From positions 50,624,046 to 50,688,045 of the forward strand of contig NC_088302.1 of the NCBI RefSeq assembly GCF_032854445.1: a DNA stretch of 64,000 bases, given 5' to 3'. This DNA is from Liolophura sinensis. Its lineage: Eukaryota > Mollusca > Polyplacophora > Chitonida > Chitonidae. Positions within the stretch are counted from its first letter, which is position 1. Each line of letters begins with the position of its first letter. The notes beneath the pieces were generated by a model. It was given only the letters and a program-made list of their open reading frames with translations, was not told where the DNA came from and searched no databases. Position numbers and translations under genes: made by a program. Positions 37,021 through 48,176 of the stretch are shown piece by piece.

Positions 37021-40000
37021 CCTACACAGGTTCGCCAGAGTTCTGAGGAACCAAATAAAAATTGTATCAATGGTTGTTTTTATTTCAACAAATAGTGTAA
37101 AAAGTGATTATGAGCATGTACAGACATATTTTACTACAGAACATTATTTGAAAAATTGACACTGCAGTTATATTTTTTTTTTATTACTCACACTGGTAGG
37201 AGAGTATCGTGTTTACAAGTTATACATCTACATTATGCCATGCGCCATGCATTAAGTTTTGTCACACTTTGGTGACGTTCATGTCTGCAAAAATTGTAAA
37301 ATAACACTATGCGGTTTTTCCTAGAAGCCTGACAATGGCCATTGACATATTGACACCTTTAACCTCACACTATATACGTATATATCGGACAAGGAGCTCT
37401 ATGTTCGTAACAAGCGTATTCCACCCGTAGCGTAGCAAGCTATCTTCTGCCCCAAGCATTTTCTTTTCGCTGTAAAAATTGCGCCTAAATGGCGGACAAC
37501 CTTCTCCGGCAGCTGTTGTCATTTATGTCCTTAACCAGCGAGAGATAGGAACGGCAAAGCCATCTGAACTAGTGGATAATTCAGCACTGTGCTAATCAAC
37601 TGGTGATACAAAACACCTGTTTATAATCCACACACAATTAAGACATGTCAACCACGCGATTATTTCAGCTAGAAGGGAAGTGTAAAACTAACACAGAGTG
37701 ATTTCAGATTGCAACCTAATTCAGTAGTATCAAAAATATTAGGAGGGTTGTTTGTTAGAGATAAATTTGGTAAACCGGCTAATGTAATACAGGCATGTGG
37801 TTAACTTTTCATCTTCAAGAAACACTTGGCACTGAATTCGGCCAAAGCATTGACGACATGGCGATGTTTCTGTCGCATGAGAATAAATGGACATGGCATT
37901 TTGAATGAATCTATCAGGTGTAAACTATACACGCAAAACATTTTCAACTCAGCTAACACTCATTCAGAAAATGTCTTGCCTGACTTAAAAACATTTCGAA
38001 AATATTGATTGAATGGATAATTGGGAGATTGGGGAATATTTTGATATTTGATACATTTTGATATAAATATATGTACATACACAATGTTTATATTCTTTCT
38101 GATAAAGTATAATATAGCCTAGCTGCGCCATAGCTGTTTCTGAAAGGCAAATGAGTTTTGTTTTATGACACATGGAATTCTGGCATTTCATCTCTTCAAT
38201 TATCTGCATATAAAATTTTTTTCATCTAAATCCACAAATAAATTTTAACCTGAGCACATGGAGTGTATTACTGAACATTTGAAGATTCGAATTTCCGAAC
38301 ATTAACTTGACTACATGTTACCTGAAATGTATCAGCCTGATATGTAACTGAATACTTCAGCAGTAAATCTCAGCTTTAAGTATGACTCAGTAATCTACAT
38401 ACGCCTTCCACTATACTTTAAATTTCAACCTATACATATACTGTGCGGTTAAAATTTTCATGTAGATATAACAAACGCTATATTGGCGGACATAATCATG
38501 TGTATTAGACTGGCATTGAAGTCAATTCCTTACACGCCATTCACTAATTTCATTAAAAGGAGAACTTTCTTAGACAACAAATTAATTTGTCCAAAAATTA
38601 ATTCTAATCTATAATTTTAAAATATTTTCTTCTTCGAATATACAAGTAAATAACTTGCTTCACTGCATGGATAAATGTGTTTTTTCAGCGCGATGAATAT
38701 AAGTGATGCATACTTTCAAGCAGAACTACCAAAGGCGTCTGTATTGTTGGCGGATATGTTTCGTCTACTTTCCACAGGTATATATTTACATCAACGGAAT
38801 CAGTCGTTAAGCTGGAATTTTTATCAAGAATTACATAAATAATTATTCTTCAGCAATAATTTCATTAAATTGGGCAAGTATAATCATAGGTGAATTCTTG
38901 GTTGTTGTGATGGGGCACCTTGAGGGTAATTGAGTATTATGCAGACGTCACGGAGGACTTTAAGATCAGGTTTGGTTCAGGCTCCAAATGAAATGGTTTC
39001 CAAGTATTAATTTGAGTTACCAGGGTCCAATCTCACCGAGACCAGCCTTACAGTACCTGGGAGATATTGCCAAAGGTAGGCGCTATTGTGGAACTCGGCG
39101 ACCTATTCCTAACGAAATGTCAGAATAGAGACGGAATTTATTTCTAATTGTTTTACGGTTATCTGAGGGTATCACCAATCACTCGGCTGTAATTCACTGA
39201 AGTCCCGTGAGTCATAAAGTTCACCCCTCATGGTATGACCCGCCTCTCTTCCTGACGGCTGCCATTCGCCCAATATGGCCTCTCTCTCACCTCACTTTGA
39301 ATATTTACTTACGCTTCGCGGAAAGGGAAAAAAACAAAATGTTAAAGTTTGGTTTGATAAAACTATAAATCTTTTACGGTATTGTTTATTCCCCTGGCAG
39401 CCGCATTCATTTTTGTCATTTCCCTTAATTTAGTATGCAACCACAATACATCAATGTCTCGAACACACATCCAATCTCCAGGAGCTGTGAAAAATTGAAA
39501 CTAAATGATATTAGCAAAAAGTCTGGCTCACAGGGGAATATGATTCCATGTTAAGTTTTGAAGGTGTTTGCATAAGAAGATAAGTTGTCGGACGGGGTTA
39601 GCGAAACGGGTATTACTTTTTCCACCTCTCAGGCTACTCATGAATATTAAAGTTTCATCACAGGAAAGAGTGTGCTTTCTGACCAAATAGACGGCGTGTG
39701 GTGAACCCCCTTGGAACTCCAAACTCGCCAGTTATACACAATGCTTCTAGTTATGAACTACAAAAGCATGTAAAACTGAAAAAAACTAATCCTAATACTA
39801 AAAATAATAAATCGTTTTAAAAATAAAATTGCAAAACAAAAAGTATGTCCATTTTTTATATAAAATAGTCGCTGATGAATTATTTAAAATTCACGGTTTG
39901 TAAACCCCCTAAGAGTGTCAATGACTTAATTACAGTATGACAGGATAAGAGCCTGCGCTGAAGCACTCTTCATTCTTCACGCATGCACATGCCGACTCTC

Positions 40001-40508
40001 GAACTTGGCTTCTCCGTTATTTGCTGTCATCAGATGACACTAAAGCTGGCAGGTGGCGGCAATACTCGGTAATCGTCGCATAAAGTGGATTACAATGTAC
40101 GACAACACTGGAGACAGGTCCTCCGCTGATCACGATCAGTCAAGGGCCCATAATTAACCTGCCTCCTCACAGTCAGCTCGCTTATTACATTAACAAAGCC
40201 GATGTTAAGGTCCAGGTTTTTAGATGACAAGGCCACACCCGGGATACCTGTAAGTTGAGGGGTTCGGGGTGTCACGTCACCCGTTCTCTACACCCCTTGA
40301 TGCCAACCGGTGAGGCGTTCAGGTAATAGACAGATCACAGCCTCGCCTGATGAACACAGGTTCACACAGGTGTATCTGTGCGGGAAGAAAGGGGCAATCA
40401 TAGAACACATCAAGTAGTGGACATAAAACTGTATTTTATATCATACCATAACTCTACAATAAAATTGTGGTGTCAGTTAGTTTCTTGACGCAGATAAAGG
40501 GCACTGTA
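37018..40508. other. Non-coding sequence
   Basis: 37.0-39.0 kb is AT-rich, and 39.0-39.3 kb and 39.9-40.4 kb are more balanced. No exon, repeat family member or RNA gene was recognised. Confidence 0.5.
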
Positions 40509-40590
40509 TCACCATCAACATCATCCTCGTCGTCATCACCATCATCATTGTCGGCGTCGTCATAATCACTTTTATTGTCGTCATTGTCAG
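40509..40590. repeat. Degenerate CAT/CGT trinucleotide repeat
   Basis: The tract consists mainly of ATC, GTC and ATT triplets (CATCATCC, CGTCGTCATCACC and similar). On the minus strand it would read as an aspartate-rich run, but no longer frame extends from it. It ends about 20 bp before a tRNA-derived SINE head, so the two may have arisen together. Confidence 0.8.
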
Positions 40591-40608
40591 TCTACAATTC
40601 ATACCACC

Positions 40609-40700
40609 GCTTCGATGGTCTAATAGTTATAGCGTCCTTCTCGGAGAGTGCGATCCAGGATAAAATCCTGGTCAGCTCATAGCAAAGACTTCCAAAACAA
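40609..40700 (+). mobile_element. tRNA-derived SINE head (second family), decayed
   Basis: TGGTCTAATAG at 40616-40626 is a perfect pol III A box (TRGYNNARNNG). GGATAAAATCC at 40658-40668 stands where the B box should be and matches GGTTCGAATCC at 8 of 11 positions. The A-to-B spacing of 42 bases is that of a tRNA. The following GTCAGCTCATAGCAAAGACT resembles the post-head sequence of a SINE type I recall from molluscs. Its sequence is distinct from the nine-copy family in this window. The 3' end cannot be placed. It is not a functional tRNA, because the stems do not pair. Confidence 0.6.
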
Positions 40701-42232
40701 AAACGAATTATTAACAGATTTCACACAAAGAGTTTTCAAATCAAACCGACTAAATTTGAGCTATATCACAGAGCTTACTTGTAGGTGAAACTTCTGAAGC
40801 AGTATAAAACTGACGTATGATGACGTGGAAAATGCGTGTTATACATCACATGTATGGCACCACGTTCACCTGTCTTTTCAATTTATTTTGCAAATGACCA
40901 ATCAAGAAGCCCTCGGATTAATTTCAAATTTCCTATAATGGAACTTAAGCGAAAATGTGGTGCAATTCCTTTTCTAATAGTGCCGAAAGTTACGATTGTC
41001 TGTAAAAAAATAAAAGAGGTCCTCATGACTGACATAAAAAATATCTGTGCTAAGCATTTCCATGTCGTTTTGACAACAATGGCACAAGATGCAACAGGTG
41101 CCAACAGGCATTCATCAGCAGAGGGTGCAATAGAGACTGTACAGCCTTGAGAATAAAATATTAGCATTTCATATGTAGAAGGCTTTCAGTCCATTTTTTT
41201 TATTTAGGCAAATCAAAAATAAAAGGAAAAAGCAAAGTGTAATGTTTCATAAATCTGTACATTTCGCACACTTTTTAATTTTAACAGTCTTTAAACCATA
41301 AAATTTATTCTGTAAATAGTGAAAATAAACTATTATTTTCCCAGTCATTTTTGAATTCTCATAATTACTTCTAACATCGCCCACAATTCTGTTTTCAAAG
41401 CAAAAAATTGCTGCTCATTTTACATACTGTTATAATCAAACGCACGCAATACCCGTTTTAATCCTTACCATTGAAACGAGAACTGTGAAACCAAGGATGT
41501 AAGAAATGTTATAGCCATGTTCGATTCTGGAAACAAGTGTGTTTTCTGCACTCGTCACAGGTAGTTGACATCGGGTATATAAATATATATCTATTGTAAG
41601 CACATGTAGACACTTGTATTGGAGGGAGTTGGTTGCGACATATCGCTTAGCGCTATAACCGTGTGCCAAAAACCCCTTATATCTTGCACGAACATAGACC
41701 TAACAGTTCAAACATACTTCTTGAACTTTGCCTTGTTCTAAGTGTCAGAATATCGTCTGGAATGTAACGTTATTTGCGCGGGCATAGGGGATGAATTACA
41801 CGCCGAGCAGGAATCAAACAGAAAAACTTTGAATCGGTGAGTGCAATTCCTTCTCGCAATCAAAGCGATATAGGACATGTTTTTCATAGAAAACGGGCTG
41901 GGGGACCGGCTCCCCTTGTCCCCACCCTCACAATGTTCCTACTTCCCCGTGTCCTCATACACTCAGGTGTAAGGTTTGAACAGCCCGCCGCGACCTCTCG
42001 GTCTGTATGTGACTGCAGTCACGTAACATGTCACTCGTGTCAAGCTGGAGGTCACGCCACTTTAAGCTTATCATCTCGATATCCCAGCACACAGTCACTT
42101 CCACCAATCCAGAGCGGAGTACCTACTTCTGTAGAAAACTGCGCCACAAGTGGAGCTTCCATTCACGTTATTTATAGCGCCCTCTATACCCGACTCAGCC
42201 CGACTCTGTTTGATATTCCCTTATATCCTCAC
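40701..42232. other. Non-coding sequence
   Basis: 41.15-41.7 kb is AT-rich and 41.8-42.3 kb is GC-balanced. A 157-codon frame at 41837-42310 opens with GTG, has its first ATG near 41931, and ends inside a C-rich low-complexity run. It shows no domain I recognise. A 14-bp perfect palindrome GTGACTGCAGTCAC lies at 42009-42022. Confidence 0.45.
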
Positions 42233-42286
42233 CCCCTCAATCCCACCTCATCACCCCTCCACCCCACCTCCCCACCCTCCACCCCG
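42233..42286 (-). other. C-rich tract; quadruplex on minus strand
   Basis: Seven C-runs of 3-5 bases are separated by short A/T-rich loops of 1-7 bases. The minus strand can fold as a G-quadruplex and the plus strand as an i-motif. The proline/serine-rich translation in one frame is due to this tract. Confidence 0.75.
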
Positions 42287-43138
42287 TATCTCGATCAGTG
42301 CCGTCTGTAAAATCTGGTAAGGTAAGATGCAACGAGGATGCTCTCGGGTCACCCGGTCATAGGAATGACATAATACTGGCAGCAGAGATCGCGGTCCCTT
42401 ATCGGGCTTGAGCACCACTTGATTCGGATAAGAGAAGGCTGAAACGTGACACCTCTTGACCTGACCTGACCTCTTTTCGGTTGTTGAGAAACGCCAGGAC
42501 CTCTGGGAAATTATGTCAGACTTTAACCTGTTGTGCAACATGCAGTAAGCGCCTGACTTACGGGGTCAGGGTCGAGTTCGGGGCGTAGACTGGGCCTGAT
42601 AACAGGGGATCTGCTGGGGGTTCTTGTCTAGTAAACAGCACATGATCAAGACGGTCACAGAGAAGAATACCAAAGGTTAGAAGACTCCACAACTATTGTC
42701 CATAAAGTTTACTTATGTGATTGTGAAGGCCGTCACTGTCCATCACATGATTTTTTCATGGCCGTCTTCAAGCAGTCGTCTCTCATGTTTATGTTGCCTC
42801 TACATATCTTAAGAACTGTCCTAACTGGCCACGATCTTTAATACATATGGTCGGTAAATATAGACAAACTAAACTCTTTCAAATATTCAATAAACACGAT
42901 TAAATCTGATGAAATCTCATATGAGAAAGAAATTGAAAACGTATCTCAAGTTCCAGTGTGGTTGATAGAAATATCACTAATCATTATTTTTATATTTCCT
43001 CAGAGAGGATAGATAAGGGGAAGTAATGGTTGTTTTTAATTGTCCAAATGTTTTACGTTTACTTAGATCTACATAGAAGTAAGTCAGTATTCTTACCTTT
43101 AGCCATGGCACAGTTTGTGGCTCATCCAGACTCAGTGT
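42287..43138. other. Non-coding sequence
   Basis: A triple TGACC repeat (CTTGACCTGACCTGACCTC) lies at about 42455-42473. Otherwise nothing is recognised up to the start of the tandem array. Confidence 0.45.
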
Positions 43139-43434
43139 GTTTGGTTGAAATCGATGCAGATTGTGTGATTCAAGCCGACGATGTTTGTGTGGGTGAAATC
43201 GGTTCAGTTTTTGTGATTCAAGTCGACGAAGTTTGTGTGGTTTAAATCGGTTCAGTTTTTGTGATTCAAGTCGACGAGCTTTGTGTGGGTTAAATCGGTT
43301 CAGTTTTTGTGATTCAAGTCGACGAACTTTGTGTGGGTTAAATCGGTTCAGTTTTTGTGATTCAAGTCGACGAACTTTGTGTGGGTTAAATCGGTTCAGT
43401 TTTTGTGATTCAAGGCAACACATTTTGACGTGTT
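43139..43434. repeat. 48-bp tandem array, about six copies
   Basis: The anchor word AAGTCGACGA or a variant recurs at exact 48-bp steps (43173, 43221, 43269, 43317, 43365, 43413). Each 48-bp unit is itself two related 24-bp halves: one like TTAAATCGGTTCAGTTTTTG and one like TTCAAGTCGACGAAGTTTGT. The middle copies are nearly identical, while the first and last are diverged. Because 48 is a multiple of three and no stop lies in the unit, a 148-codon frame opens on the minus strand (42977-43423) as a 16-residue repeat (consensus RRLESQKLNRFNPHKV). A 16-residue repeat also opens on the plus strand. I read this as a minisatellite and not a protein. Confidence 0.93.
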
Positions 43435-43690
43435 AAAATCGGTACGAATTAATTGTGTAGTTAAAACTCAATGGAAGAGTTTTGAAAAAGTTCGCTTGGT
43501 TTAGGCCAGCACAATTTGAGGTTAAAGTTGGTGTTGTTTATAGATCGAATTAGCAAAGTTTGCTTGATGTCAGCTTGTAGGTCGAATCGGCGCAGTTTGT
43601 TCGGTTTAAACAAGATCAGTTTGTGGTTGGAATTGGCACAAATTATGTGGTTCGATTAGTCGCAGATTGTGACCATTGGTTCGACCAAAC
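43435..43690. repeat. Decayed 24-bp monomers flanking the 48-bp array
   Basis: To the right of the array, single 24-bp units related to the half-unit consensus can be followed. They are clearest at about 43580-43680, with cores such as TCGGCGCAGTTTGT, AAGATCAGTTTGTGG, GGCACAAATTATGTGG and TAGTCGCAGATTGTG, spaced 22-24 bp. They look like the older monomeric layer from which the 48-bp dimer was amplified. Confidence 0.65.
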
Positions 43691-45121
43691 CACTGCGGCT
43701 CGCACATGATCTGTCAGTAAACAGGACTTGTCCTCCACGGATTATGTAATACACCTTGTTCATCTATGGACATATCTAGTCGGTAACAAACGAGATCACA
43801 TTCTTGCATTACGTGAAAGGTTCACCAAGGCAACAGTCATAATACATAACATCGGTGTAATGTCCCGTTATTATGCGCAGTGTAGACCCACATTCCTTGT
43901 TAAACATGGAAGAGAAGGAATACAAGAAAGAAGTGTATAGAAAACGGGGCAATGTACTATTGACACGTAATGCTCAACCTTTGAGGAATGCGCACCCAAA
44001 AGGTTGGGGAAGTGAGGGGGGTGGGGGAGAGCATGGTGCCCTCAGTCTAAGATCTGCTAATGTACGTCAGTGAGCAGACCGTCTGACGTGCCGCCTTACA
44101 GAACGGGCCCATGTCGGGGCGAGTGGCGGGACCCTGGGTACAGCTCTGGGTCAGGGGTGGTGTAATGGGGCTCGCAGACCAAACCTTAACTAGAACAGAT
44201 CAAGTTGCTATTCTCCTGAGTAGCTTATATTTGTGCCACCTGTGAAAGAACTATATTTTGCTAAGCCTAAACAAACTTTGCAGTAAGGACGTGATGTGGC
44301 CTAATGCCCCGCCCCTTGCCAGGATTAAATAAACCTCACCTATGGCCCTGCCCTCAGCCTAGGTTAGACATCCTGCTCTACCGTGCCGCACTGTCAGCGG
44401 TTATGTAACTCACACTACCCAGCGTAAACCATACTGACAACACTGACGGCTTTATGTTGGGTGAGACAGGCTACACCCTACCACTTCTCGAGAAATAAAG
44501 TCCAGGTAATCTGTGGGTACAGAGGGCGAAGCTCACATCTATATTTGGTGTTCAAAAATAAAAAACACTGGAAAAAGAGTAACTTTCATCAACGCTATTA
44601 TGGAAATGAAAATCTTTAAACAAAATTTAAAATGTTTCTTGGAACAATCGTGTCACACTGGTTGTTATGGAGGTTGGCTCCCCGTGTTCATGTTTAACCC
44701 CGACTGGGCTGCGGCCGTAAGTCAAGAGGTTTGTCAGGCAGCTGACCAGGTTCGCTGGTTTCTCCGGGATTACCGAGGTTTCTCACGGATTTCCGCGGAT
44801 TGCCACTGAATAGACCACCTGCTAAATTCACAAACGTCTTGTAAAGGGGAAAACAGTATAGGTTTGTTATATAGTAACATGGATATTGAAAGAATCCTCG
44901 CAAAGACATTTGTGATATTTATGGTTATTCGTGGCACGTCGTCACACCATATTTCTGTACCTAACACACCCAAACACGACACTGTGTTACACAACATTTT
45001 GGCACAAAGCGATATGGTCAGACTTTCAGTTCGTAACAATGTTATTTATTGTAAACAAGGCAAAGCTTTGCACGAGATCATTGTTGGCATTTTATCATGC
45101 TGCCCAACATATAACTTAGAA
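43691..45121. other. Non-coding sequence
   Basis: 43.95-44.5 kb is G-rich, with several GGG runs. An open frame at 44864-45253 (129 codons, plus) has no recognisable domain and its last third is translated SINE, so it is not supported as a gene. Confidence 0.5.
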
Positions 45122-45333
45122 CACCAATGCGGTCGCTTTGAGATCAAGTCCAACTCATGCAGGCTTCCTCTCCGACCCTACGTTTGGTTTGTCAGCAACC
45201 TGCGGATGGTCATGGATTTCCCCCGGACTCTGCCCAGTTTCCTCCCACCATAATGCAGGCTACCGTCGTATAAGTGAAATATTCTTGAGTACGGCGTAAA
45301 ACACCAATCAAATAAATAAACAAAAAAGAAAAA
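45122..45333 (+). mobile_element. SINE copy, 5'-truncated, sense
   Basis: It starts in the head at ACCAATGCGGTCGC and keeps a weak B box (GAGATCAAGTCC). The body runs from AGGCTTCCTCTCCGACCC through CAGCAACCTGCGGATGGTCA and CCTCCCACCATAATGC. The 3' block ends ACGGCGTAAAACACCAATC with a short AAATAAATAAAC tail. It is well preserved but lacks the A box. The adenine-rich tail (AAAAAAGAAAAAGG) runs within about 20 bp into the polypurine satellite. Confidence 0.9.
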
Positions 45334-45349
45334 GGTTGTTGATCCTGGT

Positions 45350-46266
45350 ATAGGAACGGGGAGATAAGTTTGTGATGGAGAGAGGGACGGTAAGATAAGG
45401 TGGGATCAGTAAGAGTAGGTGTGGATGGGAACAGGGGGAAGAAGCCGGGGGGGGGGGGAGAGGCTTGGTTGAGGAACAGGAAGTGGGGAGGAAAGAGGGG
45501 GCGGGGATGGGAACAGGAAGTGGGGATGAAAAGAGGAGGCCGAGCGGTAGAGGTGTTGGGATGAGGAACAGGAAGTAGGGAGGAAAGAGAGGGAGGAAAG
45601 AGGGGGCGGGGATGGGAACAGGAAGTGGGGATGAAAAGAGAAGGCCGAGAGGTAAAGAGGAGGTGGGGGTGAGGAACAGGATGTGGGGAGGAAAGAGGAG
45701 GTGGGGATGGGGACAGGAAGTGGGGGGTGAAAAGAGGAGGCCGAGAGGTAGAGGGGTGGGGGATGAGGAACAGGAAGTAGGGAGGAAAGAGGAGGAGGGG
45801 ATGAGGAACAGAAATTGGGGAGGAAAGAGGAGGCGGGGATGGGAACAGGAAGTGGGGATGCAAAATGACACCGGGAGGTAAAGAGGAGGTGGCGATGAGG
45901 AACGGGAATTGGGGAGGAAAGAGGGGGCAGGGATGGCAACAGGAAGTAGAGATGTGAAGAAGAGGCCGGGGGGTATAGAGGAGGTACGGTGGGGAGCAGA
46001 AAGTGATGATGTAAAGAAGAGGTCGGGAGGAAAAGAGGAGGCTGGGAGGGGAACTTGAAGATAAGGATGAAAGCCGAGAGGTAAACAGGAGGTGGGGATG
46101 AGAAACAGGAAGTGGGGAGGAAAGAGTAAGCGGGGGTGAGAACAGGAAGTGGGGATGAAAAGAGGAGGCCGAGAGGTAGAGGGGTGGGGATGAGGAACAG
46201 GAAGTAGGGAGGAAAGAGGAGGTGGGGATGGGAACAGGAAGTGGGGATGTAAAGAAGAGTCCGGTG
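45350..46266 (+). repeat. Polypurine satellite, alternating about 37/57-bp units
   Basis: About 0.9 kb of the plus strand is almost entirely A and G. The word GAACAGGAAGT or a variant recurs at 45473, 45511, 45566, 45616, 45674, 45711, 45768, 45806, 45843, 45900 and 45936. Most steps fall into two classes, 36-38 and 55-58 bp, so the working unit is a composite of about 95 bp. A fourteen-base G-run lies near 45448. The minus strand has no stops over long stretches in all three frames, giving serine/proline/leucine-rich translations up to 355 codons. The two longest open at GTG and have no other protein feature. Such mirror-rich polypurine DNA can form triplex (H-DNA), quadruplexes and R-loops. 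Confidence 0.93.
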
Positions 46267-46908
46267 GTGCGTTCCACGCGTCGATCTGACCGCTGCTGAT
46301 GGCCGATTCAGTGGCCACCGGAGCTGTCCCGGTGTTCCCAGTGTTCCGGAAGTCGCTTCAAGTCATGTAAGCTAAGACACTAAATACACGTGTATTTACA
46401 ATAGGGATGGAAAAAGTAGATATGGGATATGGAATGATATGGGAAGATATAGGATAATTACACATTTTCGCCATAGTTTAATAAACTAATTATATCTGTA
46501 GACGTGAAACTAATAAACATAACTGGTATAACTAATTCCACGCTCGTGCAGTAAAGTTTCCAGAATAGTTCAAAATTTCAGTGCACGAGCTGATTCTAAC
46601 TATTTTCAGTTATTTACGCATTTCCCTAACACAGTTTTAATATTAGTATTTGAAGAAGTGCTTTAACCTGTCAATTGTGAGCAAAGTCAACTATACTCAC
46701 AGTACAGTTTAAAATCAACCTTTTAGACGAATTTTTTGTAGTTATATATACATATATTCACACAACATGCATGTGTAAATTCCGCCTCGCATGTTGTTAG
46801 AACTGGATTTTGGACATGTCCTTTGGTCTCTTCTTGCCTCTGCTTGGTTTCCTTTTCCAACAAAGCTTGTTGCCGTCAAATATATAAATATGACTGTATG
46901 ACTTTTTG
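46267..46908. other. Non-coding sequence
   Basis: A short GC-rich junction at 46.26-46.36 kb contains an 8-bp inverted repeat (TCCGGTGG at 46260-46267 with CCACCGGA at 46315-46322). AT-rich DNA follows. No gene was seen. Confidence 0.5.
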
Positions 46909-46909
46909 G

Positions 46910-46995
46910 ATTTATTTGATTGGCGTGTTACATCATACTAAAGAATATTTCACTTATACGACGGCGGACAGCATTATGGTGGAAGGAAACCGGTG
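46910..46995 (-). mobile_element. SINE 3'-half fragment, antisense
   Basis: GGATTTATTTGATTGGCGTG, then ATACTAAAGAATATTTCACT, TATACGACGGCGGACAGCAT and TATGGTGGAAGGAAACCGG match the last 85-90 bases of the family in order. Similarity stops abruptly after the CCGG, so the copy lacks its 5' half. Confidence 0.85.
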
Positions 46996-48100
46996 AATAT
47001 ATAAATTCCTGTTCATATTGTAATACATTTAAATGGCTATACTACTATTTTATTTTGTCCTTTGCGCGACATTTGCTAACTATAGGGTTTTCGTGGGAAT
47101 TCGAAGTAGATATATATTTTTATCTTTTGTATCCTTAACACTGGTGGTGTCGAGTTTTTGTCGTATATAGTTTCTGACAAGTCATTCGCCTGTCAGTGAA
47201 CATTCGCCGGTCAACACAATACGCCGCCATTGATGCGATCTGTCTTGTAGAACTTACAGATTGATATTCTGGTTGACTTTCGTTCCCGACTAATTTGGAA
47301 TTATGCAAAAGCAAGCCATATTTTAGGCCATGGCTTTTTGTGGAAATAAGATATCTTTCCAGTGGCTTGCGTTTATTGACAAGACAAACAAAATGCACAT
47401 GCCGACCAAATTGGACAATTGCCACGATCAGTTTGATTACAACCGAATTTGAATAGGCAAGTAACTGCATCTATCTCAGATCAGAAGGGCTAATTATTCC
47501 GTGAGTAGAAGACAAATGGCCAAATATTTCTTGGATGTCTAGGCCAGCCGTCGACGTGTGGAGAGTGTAATACGATTGTACGTTAGACCCTCCCTCTTTT
47601 GATGATATACAGACCATCTTCTATAACAGAGGTAGCCAAGAAATATGGCCGTAAAACCTGTTGTTATGAAGTGAGATGAGGTGGCGAGGTAAATTATACA
47701 TCGAATGAGGATGGACAGATCGGGGAATGTACCCTAAATGAAGTTTGTCTCCTCCATAACCCGCTTGGGAATTCATCACCGCGTTCTCTTTTCTAATTGC
47801 CTAACACAAGTGACACCCTATGGTGCAACTTTTCTCTGAGGCGTCAAAAGATACCGGCTTTATTAAGATGGTTTGTTTAATTTATAGAATTTCGCAGCGA
47901 TTTCGCTGTGTAGCATTCATTTGGTACCCGTGACTAAATAATATGGATGTCTCCAGTAGGAAATGAATCAGCGCGGAAAATCCAACCGCTTCCAGACGTA
48001 AAACACAGGGTCCAGAATCATGCATGGGCAAGACCAGGCTCTGTGTATATGCCAACAAAAATGATGTAGAATAGCGTCACCTTTCATCTGAATGGAAACT
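46996..48100. other. Non-coding sequence
   Basis: No gene was supported. A 111-codon minus frame at 47135-47470 has no recognisable motif. 47.5-47.9 kb is GC-balanced. Confidence 0.5.
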
Positions 48101-48102
48101 AA

Positions 48103-48176
48103 AAACAAACCAAAAGAAAAAAATCAAACAAAACCAAAAAAAAACCAAAAAAAAAAAAACCAAAGAAAAAAAAAGC
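48103..48176 (+). repeat. Poly(A)-rich AAAAC/AAACC tract
   Basis: About 75 bases contain A-runs of up to 13 broken by CC, G or TC. It could be an old poly(A) tail or simple low-complexity sequence. No retroelement body is recognisable immediately upstream. Confidence 0.85.

Noticed and set aside
36783-37070. 95-codon minus frame with a Tyr-Ile run
   Set aside because: It is the (TA)n tract read in frame, with short flanks.
41837-42310. 157-codon plus-strand open frame
   Set aside because: It opens at GTG, the first in-frame ATG is near 41931, and its C-terminal part is the C-rich tract. No recognisable domain or splice context.
42455-42473. TGACC x3 as a nuclear-receptor direct repeat
   Set aside because: The 5-bp period makes the AGGTCA half sites overlap, so they do not form any standard DR0-DR5 element.
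44864-45253. 129-codon open frame with a hydrophobic start that could mimic a signal peptide
   Set aside because: The last third is translated SINE sequence, and the remainder has no known motif or homologue that I recognise.
45210-46277. 355- and 336-codon minus-strand open frames (Ser/Pro/Leu-rich)
   Set aside because: They are translations of the polypurine satellite, with all three minus frames open over long stretches. Both of these two frames open at GTG and end in SINE or flanking sequence, and neither shows a domain.
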